A DNA stretch of 64,000 nt, taken from Paradesulfitobacterium ferrireducens (GTDB lineage: Bacteria > Bacillota > Desulfitobacteriia > Desulfitobacteriales > Desulfitobacteriaceae). The translations under genes and the position numbers were made by a program. Below the pieces are notes generated by a model. That model saw only the letters and a program-made list of their open reading frames with translations. It did no database searches and was not told the DNA's origin. Positions 43,053 to 51,207 of this stretch are shown here, in pieces; positions within the stretch are counted from its first letter, which is position 1; the number at the start of each line of letters is the position of its first letter. The stretch is from contig NZ_JAFLRH010000040.1 of assembly GCF_017310645.1 (NCBI RefSeq), positions 248,001-312,000 of the forward strand. Reading direction: 5' to 3'.

Positions 43053-44537
43053 ATGTCTGATGTGATCAATGGGCTGCTGCTGGTCTTTGCCTGGCCTACG
43101 GTTCTCTATATGCTGATCGGCATCGCCAGCGGGATGTTTCTTGGTTTGTTCCCCGGCTTAGGGGGCTTATTCACTTTAGCGCTCATGATCCCGTTTATTT
43201 ACGGTATGCCGCCGGCCCAGGCCTTTGCTTTCCTACTCGGTTCCCATGCCGTCGTAGCCACCACCGGTGCGATCACCACGATTTTGCTAAATATTCCACA
43301 GTCCGGACCGGAAGCGGCTGTCTTGCTTGACGGGTTTCCCATGACCCAGAAGGGTGAGGCCAGCCGGGCCTTGGGAGCGGGCATGGCATCCTCAGCCATC
43401 GGCGGAATTGTAGGCGCGGTATTTCTGGCCTTGTTTCTCCCGATTGGGGATAAGCTGGTTCTCAAGTTCGGCCCACCCGAGTTTTTCATGCTGGCCGTTT
43501 TGGGTATCGTGTTTATTGCCAGTGTCGGGCACGGATCAGTCTCCAAGGCTTTAATATCGGGCGGTGCCGGCCTCATGCTGTCTTTGGTCGGATTTGACCC
43601 CATCACCGGGGCCGTGCGCTTTAGTTTCGGCCAGCTCTTTCTCTATGACGGAATCCATCTTGCCACCGCGGTTATCGGCCTCTTTGGCATCGCCCAAGTT
43701 ATCCGGATGATGGTTGACGGCGGAAAACTATCCAATGCCGCCAGCACTGAACTAGGGAGCGGGATGCTCAGAGGGGTCGCAGATGCCTTCCGCCACTGGT
43801 GGCTGGTCGTTCGCTGCAGTATTATCGGAACTTTGATCGGATTTGTTCCCGGCCTGGGCGGGGATGTTGCCACTTTTGTCGGGTATGGGCATGCCGTCCA
43901 GAGTTCAAAAAACCCGGAAAAGTTTGGCAAGGGTGCCGTGGAAGGGGTCATCGCTCCTTTAAGCGCCATCCATGCCAAAGAAGGCGGTGCCTTGATCCCG
44001 ACCCTGGCTTTCGGAATCCCCGGCAGCGGTGCTATGGCCATTCTCCTGGCCGCCTTTTACATTGTAGGCCTGCACCCGGGGCCGGAAATGCTGCATTCCA
44101 ACAAAGACCTTCTCTTTAGCATGGTTTGGACCATCATCGTGGCCAATATTATCGCCTCTACCCTGGCAGCACTGCTGGCGGATAAGATGGCCCTGATTAC
44201 CAGGCTGCGCGTCTCCATTTTGATTCCATTGGTTTTGGTTCTCGCGATGCTCGGAAGCTATGGAGTCACCAGCGCCCTGGAAAGCTTGGTACTAAGTATT
44301 GTCCTGGGATTTTTGGGTTATGAAATGGATCGGCAAGGGTATTCACGGGCAGCGCTGATCATTGGGCTGGTGCTCGGAAAGATTACGGAACAAAACCTGA
44401 ACCTCTCCGTAAGGCTGTATGGATGGGATTTTCTGACACGGCCTATTACCCTGGTAATTCTGTTAATCATCATTTACACCCTGGCTTATCCCTGGATTAG
44501 AAAGAAACGGCAGAAGAGCCGGGCACTGGGGGTGTAG
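43053..44537 (+). CDS. TctA-family large permease subunit
   Basis: A 494-residue, roughly 12-helix membrane protein. GLFPGLGGLFTLALMIPF near residue 29 and its repeat FVPGLGGDVATFVGYGHAVQ near 264 are the duplicated TctA signatures. It forms the ion-driven channel for the acid delivered by the TctC protein. ATG 43053 follows AAGGGGGTG. It is followed by tctB with a 4-base gap. Confidence 0.9.
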   Translation: MSDVINGLLLVFAWPTVLYMLIGIASGMFLGLFPGLGGLFTLALMIPFIYGMPPAQAFAFLLGSHAVVATTGAITTILLNIPQSGPEAAVLLDGFPMTQKGEASRALGAGMASSAIGGIVGAVFLALFLPIGDKLVLKFGPPEFFMLAVLGIVFIASVGHGSVSKALISGGAGLMLSLVGFDPITGAVRFSFGQLFLYDGIHLATAVIGLFGIAQVIRMMVDGGKLSNAASTELGSGMLRGVADAFRHWWLVVRCSIIGTLIGFVPGLGGDVATFVGYGHAVQSSKNPEKFGKGAVEGVIAPLSAIHAKEGGALIPTLAFGIPGSGAMAILLAAFYIVGLHPGPEMLHSNKDLLFSMVWTIIVANIIASTLAALLADKMALITRLRVSILIPLVLVLAMLGSYGVTSALESLVLSIVLGFLGYEMDRQGYSRAALIIGLVLGKITEQNLNLSVRLYGWDFLTRPITLVILLIIIYTLAYPWIRKKRQKSRALGV

Positions 44538-44541
44538 CTTG

Positions 44542-45153
44542 ATGGATAACAAGCAAGTGCGCTCCCTGATATTCGATCTATTTATGACAGTTTTAATTGG
44601 GATGTTTTTCTTTCTCTCTTTTACCTATAATCCTAAAGCCCGCTTTGTTCCCCTGATCATTGCCACGCCTACCTTTGCGATCGCTCTCTGGCGCACCGTA
44701 ATGGGAATAATAGCCCTGCGCAAGGCAGGCGGGCAAGAGATTGCGGCCGCAGGCGCCACCGGGCTTGACGGAGTAGAGACTGGGGCTGCTGAAGAAACTA
44801 TGGCGCGGGCGGGGATTAAACCGGAAAAGGATTTGATTGCTGAGTTAAAGGCCCAGGCCGATGATATTGCGCACCAGAATGAAACATCCGCTCCTGATAT
44901 CAGCGGCCCGCGCTGGCGCCGGGAAGTGATCGCTGCGGCCTGGATTCTCCTCCTGCTGGCTATGGTCTGGCTGCTGGGCTTCATTTGGACGATTCCGCTT
45001 TATATCCTGCTGGTATTGCGCGTTCGTTCCAACGAGCCGTGGAAATTATCGCTGGGAATCTCTTTGGGAGCCTGGGCATTTATGTATATCCTTTTTGTCT
45101 ATTTGCTCAAAATCGAATTCGAATCAGGGGCGCTGATCGAGCTATTCTTATAG
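44542..45153 (+). CDS. TctB-family small permease subunit
   Basis: A 203-residue protein with four predicted membrane helices: two before residue ~65 and two after ~130. They are separated by a charged cytoplasmic loop that is longer than usual (Ala/Glu/Gly-rich, ~67-125). It is the small subunit of the tripartite transporter. ATG 44542, or TTG just before it, is the start. It closes the tctCAB unit. Confidence 0.82.
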   Translation: MDNKQVRSLIFDLFMTVLIGMFFFLSFTYNPKARFVPLIIATPTFAIALWRTVMGIIALRKAGGQEIAAAGATGLDGVETGAAEETMARAGIKPEKDLIAELKAQADDIAHQNETSAPDISGPRWRREVIAAAWILLLLAMVWLLGFIWTIPLYILLVLRVRSNEPWKLSLGISLGAWAFMYILFVYLLKIEFESGALIELFL

Positions 45154-45169
45154 TCAGCTTAAAATGAAT

Positions 45170-45215
45170 TTGCCTGCAGACAAGAACAATTTATTGTATG
45201 AATACGCTCAGGCAA
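45170..45215 (+). other. Inverted repeat after tctB
   Basis: TTGCCTG (45170-45176) can pair with CAGGCAA (45209-45215) around a 32-base loop. There is no T-run. It could be a weak terminator or processing site between the tctCAB unit and the cupin gene. Confidence 0.35.
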
Positions 45216-45247
45216 GGAGTAAGTTTTAGTTTTGAGGAGGTGCGAGT

Positions 45248-45814
45248 GTGTCCGTCAGTGAAAAGGGCGACCACGCCCATGAACAGGCCCATGAACATGA
45301 TTTGAGCTGGGAGAGATGGCAGAAACAACGATTATTTGTACGCGGGCTCAAGGGAGTTTACGGTGAAGTCTACAAGCAACTCCTGGCCCAGCCCAGAGTG
45401 TATAAAAGCAGTGATTTTCCGTTCAAAGGTGGGGCCCGGGTTTTTGGAAAGAAGATCATTAATCCGGAGAGTGCGGAAATCACGCAAATGATCGAGACCC
45501 ATATTGACGTCTATGCTCCCAGCAGTGCCAGCCAAAAGCACGGGCATATGAACAGTGCGGTCTTCTATATCGTCGAGGGCAAAGGGTATGATGTGCATGA
45601 CAACGTGCGCCACGACTGGGAAGCCGGGGATGTCTGCGTTGTCTCCAACGGGTGCGTGCACCGTCATCATAACTCCGATCCGGCTAAACCTGCCCGGGTC
45701 TTGGTGATGAAAGCTAAACCGCTCTTCCTGTTTGCCCACATGATTTATCAGAAAATCGTGGAATACCCTAACCAAGAACCCTTACCGGGTTTTGAGAATT
45801 TTAAGCCAGAATAA
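45248..45814 (+). CDS. Cupin protein, UbiD-associated paralog 2
   Basis: A 188-residue cupin closely related to those at 29402 and 48963. It has FVRGLKGVYGEVYKQLL, then KHGHMNSAVFYIVEGKG and GDVCVVSNGCVHRHHNSD, and the conserved KAKPLFLFAHMIYQKIVEYP end. The metal-site His residues are present and the usual Glu is Ala, as in the other two. An extra His-rich N-terminus (HAHEQAHEHD) might also bind metal. GTG 45248 follows GAGGAGGTG. It directly precedes the UbiD at 45938. Confidence 0.8.
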   Translation: MSVSEKGDHAHEQAHEHDLSWERWQKQRLFVRGLKGVYGEVYKQLLAQPRVYKSSDFPFKGGARVFGKKIINPESAEITQMIETHIDVYAPSSASQKHGHMNSAVFYIVEGKGYDVHDNVRHDWEAGDVCVVSNGCVHRHHNSDPAKPARVLVMKAKPLFLFAHMIYQKIVEYPNQEPLPGFENFKPE

Positions 45815-45937
45815 CCGGAAAACGAACAAAAGAGATTTTCGAGGAGGTGAGGCTGACACCGAACCCAGCCGCTAAGACAATATTCTTAGGATTTAGGACG
45901 TGATTAAGCAAGCGAAAGAAAGGTGGAATGCGAACAC

Positions 45938-47557
45938 ATGCGACGTTACCACAATTTATCGGAGCACCTAAAATACCTGGAAGAAAAGGGTCTGTTAATC
46001 AGGGTCAAAAAGGAAATTGTGAAGGAAACGGAACTGCATCCCCTGGTGCGCTGGCAATACCGGGGCGGAATTCCGGAGCCTGAGCGCAAGGCATTTCTCT
46101 TTGAAAATGTGACCGATGTCAAAGGCAAAAAATACTCAATCCCCGTGGCCGTAGCCGCTTTAGCCGGGAATCCGGATATTTATGCCGCCGGGCTGCAGTG
46201 CCGGCTGGATGAAGTCGGGGACGTCTGGAAACGGGCTATGAGCGCACCCATTGCGCCTACCTTGGTGGAACAGGGGGCAGTTCAGGATGTGGTCTATATG
46301 GGCGGGGATCTGACCCGGGAAGGCGGCGGGTTCGACATGTTCCCGGTGCCAATTTCCACCCCGGGCTTTGACAATGCCCCGTATACGACCTGTACCCACT
46401 GGATTACCAAAGACCCCGATACCGGGGTTCAGAATATGGGCAATTACCGCGGCCACATCAAGGGCCGCAATAAGATTGGAGTCTTCCCCTGCGGCTTAGG
46501 CCAGGACATTTTTGTCCACTGGCAGAAGTGCAAGGAAAGGGGTATCCCCCTGGAAGCAGCCCTGGTTGTCGGCGCTCCGCCGGTTGTCTCCTATGCAGCG
46601 GTGCAGAAAGTCCCGTACGGCCTGGACGAACTGGCTGTGGCCGGCGGTCTGGCCGTGGAATCCCTGGAAGTGGTTAAATGCAAAACCGTAGATTTGGTGG
46701 TACCGGCGGAAGCGGAAATTGTTTTCGAAGGGAAAATCCGGACCGATGTGATGGAGCCGGAAGGCCCGTTCGGGGAATCGCACGGCTATATGCACCCACG
46801 CCAGCTCAATCCGTTTATGGAAATTACCTGCATCACCCACCGAGCTAAACCGACCTGGGTTTCCTTTATCAGCCAGGTAACCCCCAGTGAAAGCAGCGTT
46901 ATCAAAAAAGTCGGGTACGAGCCCTTATTCCTGGATCACCTGAAAAACGCGCTCAGCATCAAGAGCGTCGTGCGCGTGGCTATGCATGAGCCTTTGACCA
47001 ACCTGCGCAAAGTCGTGGTCATTCAGATGAAGAAACCGAAAGAGGTCGATGTCTGGCGCGCTCTCCATGCGGCGGCTATCTATAACCAGGGAGTGGGCAA
47101 GATCGTGATCGCGGTCGATGAAGACATTGATCCGGAAAATATGGACTCCGTCATGTGGGCCATGAGCTACCGCATGAAGCCCCACCAGGATGTGGATATC
47201 GTCCGCGGCATGGTAAAAGGGCATGCGCCCCCGTTTAGCGGAGCCAGTGACAGCAAGGATGTGGCGATCCACGCCGACCCGGCAAATGAATCCTCCCTCC
47301 TAATCAACGCCATTCTTAAGGAGCCTTTCCCGCCGGTATCTTTGCCCAAGCAGGAGTATATGGAACGGGCCAAGGAAATCTGGGAGGAGCTCGGCTTGCC
47401 GCCGATTACGCCCCAGGCACCGTGGTACGGCTATTCTCTGGGACAGTGGGATGCGGAACTGGAGCATGAGGCAGACCTGGCCGTGCGCGGGGAACATTAT
47501 ACTACCGGAGACAAACTGGCGGGCATGCAAGTCAAGACCAGGCCCGAGATAACCTAA
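45938..47557 (+). CDS. UbiD-family decarboxylase (EGPFGESHGY subtype)
   Basis: A 539-residue UbiD-family enzyme. Asn166 and Arg171 (NMGNYR), His194 (DIFVHWQK), Glu260 (AEIVFEG) and the catalytic Glu275/Glu280 (EGPFGESHGYMHPR) are all present. The EGPFGE(x)HGY form resembles that of ferulate/cinnamate decarboxylases such as Fdc1, unlike the EGPFGEWTGYY form of the other members here. A deleted paralog lies at 35238. ATG 45938 follows GAAAGAAAGGTGG; GTG at 45923 is an alternative. It sits between a cupin and an MFS transporter. Confidence 0.92.
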   Translation: MRRYHNLSEHLKYLEEKGLLIRVKKEIVKETELHPLVRWQYRGGIPEPERKAFLFENVTDVKGKKYSIPVAVAALAGNPDIYAAGLQCRLDEVGDVWKRAMSAPIAPTLVEQGAVQDVVYMGGDLTREGGGFDMFPVPISTPGFDNAPYTTCTHWITKDPDTGVQNMGNYRGHIKGRNKIGVFPCGLGQDIFVHWQKCKERGIPLEAALVVGAPPVVSYAAVQKVPYGLDELAVAGGLAVESLEVVKCKTVDLVVPAEAEIVFEGKIRTDVMEPEGPFGESHGYMHPRQLNPFMEITCITHRAKPTWVSFISQVTPSESSVIKKVGYEPLFLDHLKNALSIKSVVRVAMHEPLTNLRKVVVIQMKKPKEVDVWRALHAAAIYNQGVGKIVIAVDEDIDPENMDSVMWAMSYRMKPHQDVDIVRGMVKGHAPPFSGASDSKDVAIHADPANESSLLINAILKEPFPPVSLPKQEYMERAKEIWEELGLPPITPQAPWYGYSLGQWDAELEHEADLAVRGEHYTTGDKLAGMQVKTRPEIT

Positions 47558-47611
47558 CTCACCAGGAAGCAAGAGAACCGTCCCTTTGATCGCCAAGGAG
47601 GAAGGAATCAG

Positions 47612-48853
47612 ATGTCCACCCCGTTAGCTGAGTCCCGGACGGCCCCGGAGAAAAAAAGCATCCGCACTCTGGCCTTGGTTTCAGTGTCCCATGCTTTGAG
47701 CCACGCCTATTCCGCTTTGATGCCGATTGTGTACCCGCCGGTTATGCAGGAATTGGGTTTCGGCTATGCCCAACTCGGGATTATGGTGGGTGTGGGCAAC
47801 ACGTTTATGAGTGTCCTGCAGGGGATATTCGCCTTTCTCATGCATACCGTGAGGCGCCGGGTTCTCCTAACCTTAGGCAATGTCTTATTAGCCCTGAGCT
47901 GCGCGCTCATGCCTTTCGCGGGGGGATTTGCAGCCTTCTTCCTTCTTAATGTGCTGGCCCGGATCAGCAACAGCCCCCAGCATCCGGTCGGGAATTCCCT
48001 GGTCGCTGAAAACTTCGGCAGGAAAATGCGGGGAACTGCCTTTGCCATCAATTTTGCTGGGGGCAATGCCGGCACCTTATTGGTTCCGGCCCTGGGCACC
48101 GCCGGAGTGGCTTTGTTGGGCTGGAGAGCTACTTTGGGCATTTTTTCTGTCGTGGCGCTCATCGTTGGGCTTTCTTCCCTGGCTATTCCGGAACGTCCCT
48201 TATCAAGACCTAATCCCGGCGGGAATACAGATGGAGGTTCAGTTAGGGATGAAGGCAATGCATTGGGCAAGGCCGGTAAGTCCTGGGTTTCCACGCTCAA
48301 GGACCGCAGCGTGCGACCGGTGGTGACGGCGGCGGTGGTAGCTGCGGGTGGCAGGGGCATTGGGGTTGTGATGGTGTATGTACCCTTGTATTTGCAGCAG
48401 GGACTTCATCTTAGCAGTGTCAATTATGCCACCTTATTTACCATAATGATGGTTGGCAGTGTCGCCGGCCCGGTGCTTGTGGGCCGCATCTCCGACAGCG
48501 TCGGGCGCAAGCGCATGGCTCTTACCACTTACGTCCTGGCAGCGGCTGCTACTTTTTCCCTGCTGCTGGCCGGAGGAAATATGAGCTATTTGGTGCCTGC
48601 CATGAGTTTTCTCGGGCTGGTGGTTTATTCCCAAGGCGCGCAGATTCAAGCCCTGCTGGCGGATGTGACCACGAAAGAGACGCGCGATATGGCTTACAGT
48701 GTCTTCTTCACCATCAGCTATTTGGCCGGAGCCGTGTGGTCGGTAATTTTAGGCGCTGTGATCGATAGTTTGGGATTTACAGCTGCTTTTGTGTTGATGG
48801 CTCTTTCCTATTTCGCCGGGGCAGCGGCTTTAATACCGGCCAAGACCCGGTAA
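47612..48853 (+). CDS. MFS transporter, fosmidomycin-resistance-like
   Basis: A 413-residue, 12-helix major facilitator. The start SVSHALSHAYSALMPIVYPP recalls the Fsr (fosmidomycin resistance) group, and VGRISDSVGRKRMALT is the MFS motif A repeat in the second half. A hydrophilic central loop lies near residues 195-230. It may export an organic acid or decarboxylated product. ATG 47612 follows AAGGAGGAAGG. It lies inside the UbiD/cupin run, so it is probably part of that unit. Confidence 0.87.
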   Translation: MSTPLAESRTAPEKKSIRTLALVSVSHALSHAYSALMPIVYPPVMQELGFGYAQLGIMVGVGNTFMSVLQGIFAFLMHTVRRRVLLTLGNVLLALSCALMPFAGGFAAFFLLNVLARISNSPQHPVGNSLVAENFGRKMRGTAFAINFAGGNAGTLLVPALGTAGVALLGWRATLGIFSVVALIVGLSSLAIPERPLSRPNPGGNTDGGSVRDEGNALGKAGKSWVSTLKDRSVRPVVTAAVVAAGGRGIGVVMVYVPLYLQQGLHLSSVNYATLFTIMMVGSVAGPVLVGRISDSVGRKRMALTTYVLAAAATFSLLLAGGNMSYLVPAMSFLGLVVYSQGAQIQALLADVTTKETRDMAYSVFFTISYLAGAVWSVILGAVIDSLGFTAAFVLMALSYFAGAAALIPAKTR

Positions 48854-48889
48854 GTTTTATCTAAAAAGTAGTTTAAAAAATGATTCGGC

Positions 48890-48918
48890 TTGAAACAAGT
48901 AGAGTAAAAAATTAGATT
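48890..48918 (+). promoter_or_regulatory. Sigma-A-type promoter upstream of the third cupin
   Basis: TTGAAA (48890-48895), 17 bases, then TAGATT (48913-48918), in a 109-base AT-rich gap before the cupin at 48963. Confidence 0.45.
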
Positions 48919-48962
48919 AAAAATGCCAGAATATTCCGGATAAAAACGCAAGGAGGGATAAT

Positions 48963-49517
48963 ATGGCGGACGACAAGGAAGGCGTCCATGGCCACGAAGA
49001 AGGGAAGTGGGAACGCTGGCAAAAGGAACGCACTTTCGTGCGGGCTTTAAAAGGGGTGTATGGGGAGGTTTATAAGCAACTCTTAAGCCAGCCGCGGGTC
49101 TATAAAAGCAAGGACTGGAAATGGAAAGGCGGTCCCCGCCTCTATGGACGAAAAATAATTAATCCTCAGAGCGTGGAAGTGACCCAAATGATCGAGGCCC
49201 ATTTGGACGTCTATGCTCCCGGCAGTTTCGGGCAAAAACACGGGCATATGAACAGTGCGGTCTTCTACATTTTAGACGGCAAAGGCTATGACGTCCATGA
49301 TGAAGTGCGGTATGACTGGGAAGCCGGGGATGTGTGCATTGTCGAAAACGCCTGTGTACACCGGCATTATAATGCCGACCCAGCCAAACCGGCCCGGGTC
49401 CTGGTCATGAAAGCCAAACCCCTCTTCCTCTTTGCCCACATGATCTACCAAAAGGTCGTAGAATACCCATCAAAGGACCCCATGCCCGGCTTCGAGAATT
49501 TTAAGCCGGAAGATTAA
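48963..49517 (+). CDS. Cupin protein, UbiD-associated paralog 3
   Basis: A 184-residue cupin, closest to the one at 29402. It has FVRALKGVYGEVYKQLL, KHGHMNSAVFYILDGKG and GDVCIVENACVHRHYNAD, and the same end KAKPLFLFAHMIYQKVVEYP. The motif-1 Glu is again Ala. ATG 48963 follows AAGGAGGGATAAT. A second, classical cupin follows 17 bases downstream, so two different cupins are made together ahead of a TctC gene. Confidence 0.8.
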   Translation: MADDKEGVHGHEEGKWERWQKERTFVRALKGVYGEVYKQLLSQPRVYKSKDWKWKGGPRLYGRKIINPQSVEVTQMIEAHLDVYAPGSFGQKHGHMNSAVFYILDGKGYDVHDEVRYDWEAGDVCIVENACVHRHYNADPAKPARVLVMKAKPLFLFAHMIYQKVVEYPSKDPMPGFENFKPED

Positions 49518-49534
49518 ATAAAGGAGGGCTATCT

Positions 49535-50092
49535 ATGGACCGTGAAGAGGCAGCCCGTGCTTTATCCGGGCAAGAAAAAAGCAGTTTTTACAAAGATTCC
49601 TTGGCTAAATCCGCAGAATTCAGGAAAACCTATGCCGCGCAAAAAACAGTGGTGAAAGCGGCTGAGATGCCCTGGGAGGACAGCCCGCAAGGCCGGATCA
49701 AGCATATGGTGAATGAGGAGCTTAACACCAAGGAATACTGTCTTGATATCTACCAGCAGGTTATTGAGGGCGGCGAGTGCTCAGGCAAGCACCGGCATTT
49801 GAGTGAGGAGGTGCTTTACATCCTGGAGGGCAAAGGGTATGACCTGCACTGGGACGTGGCCTTTGACTGCGGGGATACCTATGTCTGGGACTGGCACAAG
49901 GAACCGCAGAAAGTGGAATGGGAAGAAGGGGACTTTGTCTATATCCCGCCCTATACCGCTCACCAGCATTTTAATGCCGACGGAGAGAAACCGGTACGTT
50001 TTGTTTCAGTTACCAGCCGAATTATTAAAGCCATGGGGTTTGACTGGTTCGATCAACTGGAAAATGCGCCGGGGTATAAAGAAGAAAAATAG
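49535..50092 (+). CDS. Cupin protein with classical metal site
   Basis: A 185-residue cupin unrelated in its N-terminus to the three paralogs. It keeps the full metal set: His86, His88 and Glu92 (KHRHLSEEVLYILEGKG) plus His143 (PPYTAHQHFN). It may be a partner subunit or act on the same ligand as the cupin encoded 17 bases upstream. ATG 49535 follows AAAGGAGGG. Function unknown. Confidence 0.8.
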   Translation: MDREEAARALSGQEKSSFYKDSLAKSAEFRKTYAAQKTVVKAAEMPWEDSPQGRIKHMVNEELNTKEYCLDIYQQVIEGGECSGKHRHLSEEVLYILEGKGYDLHWDVAFDCGDTYVWDWHKEPQKVEWEEGDFVYIPPYTAHQHFNADGEKPVRFVSVTSRIIKAMGFDWFDQLENAPGYKEEK

Positions 50093-50103
50093 GGGGTGCG
50101 CTT

Positions 50104-51183
50104 ATGAGGCACATACACTGGAAATTGCCTAAAGTCAGTGTATTCATTCTGGTTGGCTTGATGGCTATGGTATTGATCCTGGGTGGGTGCGGCAGCAACG
50201 GTCAGGTGAGCAAACCGGCGGCAGGCGTGGCCGCGAGTGCAGCGGATGAGCTGGCCTTCTATAACGGCAAGACCGTGACTTTCGTTGTTGCCACCAAAGC
50301 CGGGGGCGGGTATGACTCCTACGGCCGTTTGATTGCCCCCTTCCTGCAGAAATACCTGCCAGGGAGCACGGTAATCGTGAAAAATGTCCCGGGAGCCGGG
50401 CATATCATCGGGGCCAATGAAATTTATAATGCCAAGCCCGACGGTCTGACCCTGGGTACTTTCAACAAGGGTTTGATCATGAGCCAAATTGCCGGGATGG
50501 AAGGGATTAAATTCGATCTAAACAAATTCAACTGGCTGGGAGATGCCTCTACAGAATCCCGGGTCTTGATCGTCGGCACCAAATCCCCTTACCATAGCAT
50601 AGATGATCTCAAAAAAGCCAGTGAGGAGATTAAGATGGCGACGGCCGGAGTAGGCAGCGCATCTCATAATGATGCGTTAATGTTATCGAATATTTTTGGT
50701 TTTAAGGTCAAGCTTATCAGCGGCTACGCCGGGCAGGAAGCAGACCTGGCGATGATGCGGGGCGAGGTCGTAGGCCAAGTGGGTGCATTTGACAGCATGC
50801 GCAATATGATTGAAAACAAGGAAGCCAGAGCCTTAGTAATTATCGGTAAAGAGAAAATCCCGGAACTTCCGGATGTTCCCTTGCTCAGCGATATTGGCCC
50901 GGCGGATAAAAAGGCCTTAACCGAGCTCATGAATTCCCAGGCCTGGTTAGCCCGTCCCTTGGCTACCACCCCGGGAATCCCGGAGGGCAGACTGAAAGTC
51001 TTGCGCGAAGCCATGAAAAAGGCCCTCACCGACCCTGAACTCCTGCAAAAAGCGAAACAGGCCAATCTGCCTGTGACCTATGTAACGCCGGAAGAGGTGA
51101 CCCAAACCGTCAGCACAGCCTTAAATCAACCCCCGGAAATCGTCAAAATTGTCACCGAAGCCGTCAAGAACGCCAAAGATTAA
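50104..51183 (+). CDS. TctC-type binding protein
   Basis: A 359-residue lipoprotein (lipobox LGGC, Cys29) of the Bug/TctC family. VVATKAGGGYDSYGRLIAPF and IVKNVPGAGHIIGANEIYNA are ligand-loop regions. It is the intact paralog of the pseudogene at 30835. ATG 50104 follows AGGGGGTGCG. It is separated from its permease genes tctAB (52965, 54454) by a ThDP enzyme gene, but all run in one direction with short gaps. Confidence 0.88.
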   Translation: MRHIHWKLPKVSVFILVGLMAMVLILGGCGSNGQVSKPAAGVAASAADELAFYNGKTVTFVVATKAGGGYDSYGRLIAPFLQKYLPGSTVIVKNVPGAGHIIGANEIYNAKPDGLTLGTFNKGLIMSQIAGMEGIKFDLNKFNWLGDASTESRVLIVGTKSPYHSIDDLKKASEEIKMATAGVGSASHNDALMLSNIFGFKVKLISGYAGQEADLAMMRGEVVGQVGAFDSMRNMIENKEARALVIIGKEKIPELPDVPLLSDIGPADKKALTELMNSQAWLARPLATTPGIPEGRLKVLREAMKKALTDPELLQKAKQANLPVTYVTPEEVTQTVSTALNQPPEIVKIVTEAVKNAKD

Positions 51184-51207
51184 TTTTCAGAAAGGAGAAA
51201 GATTATC

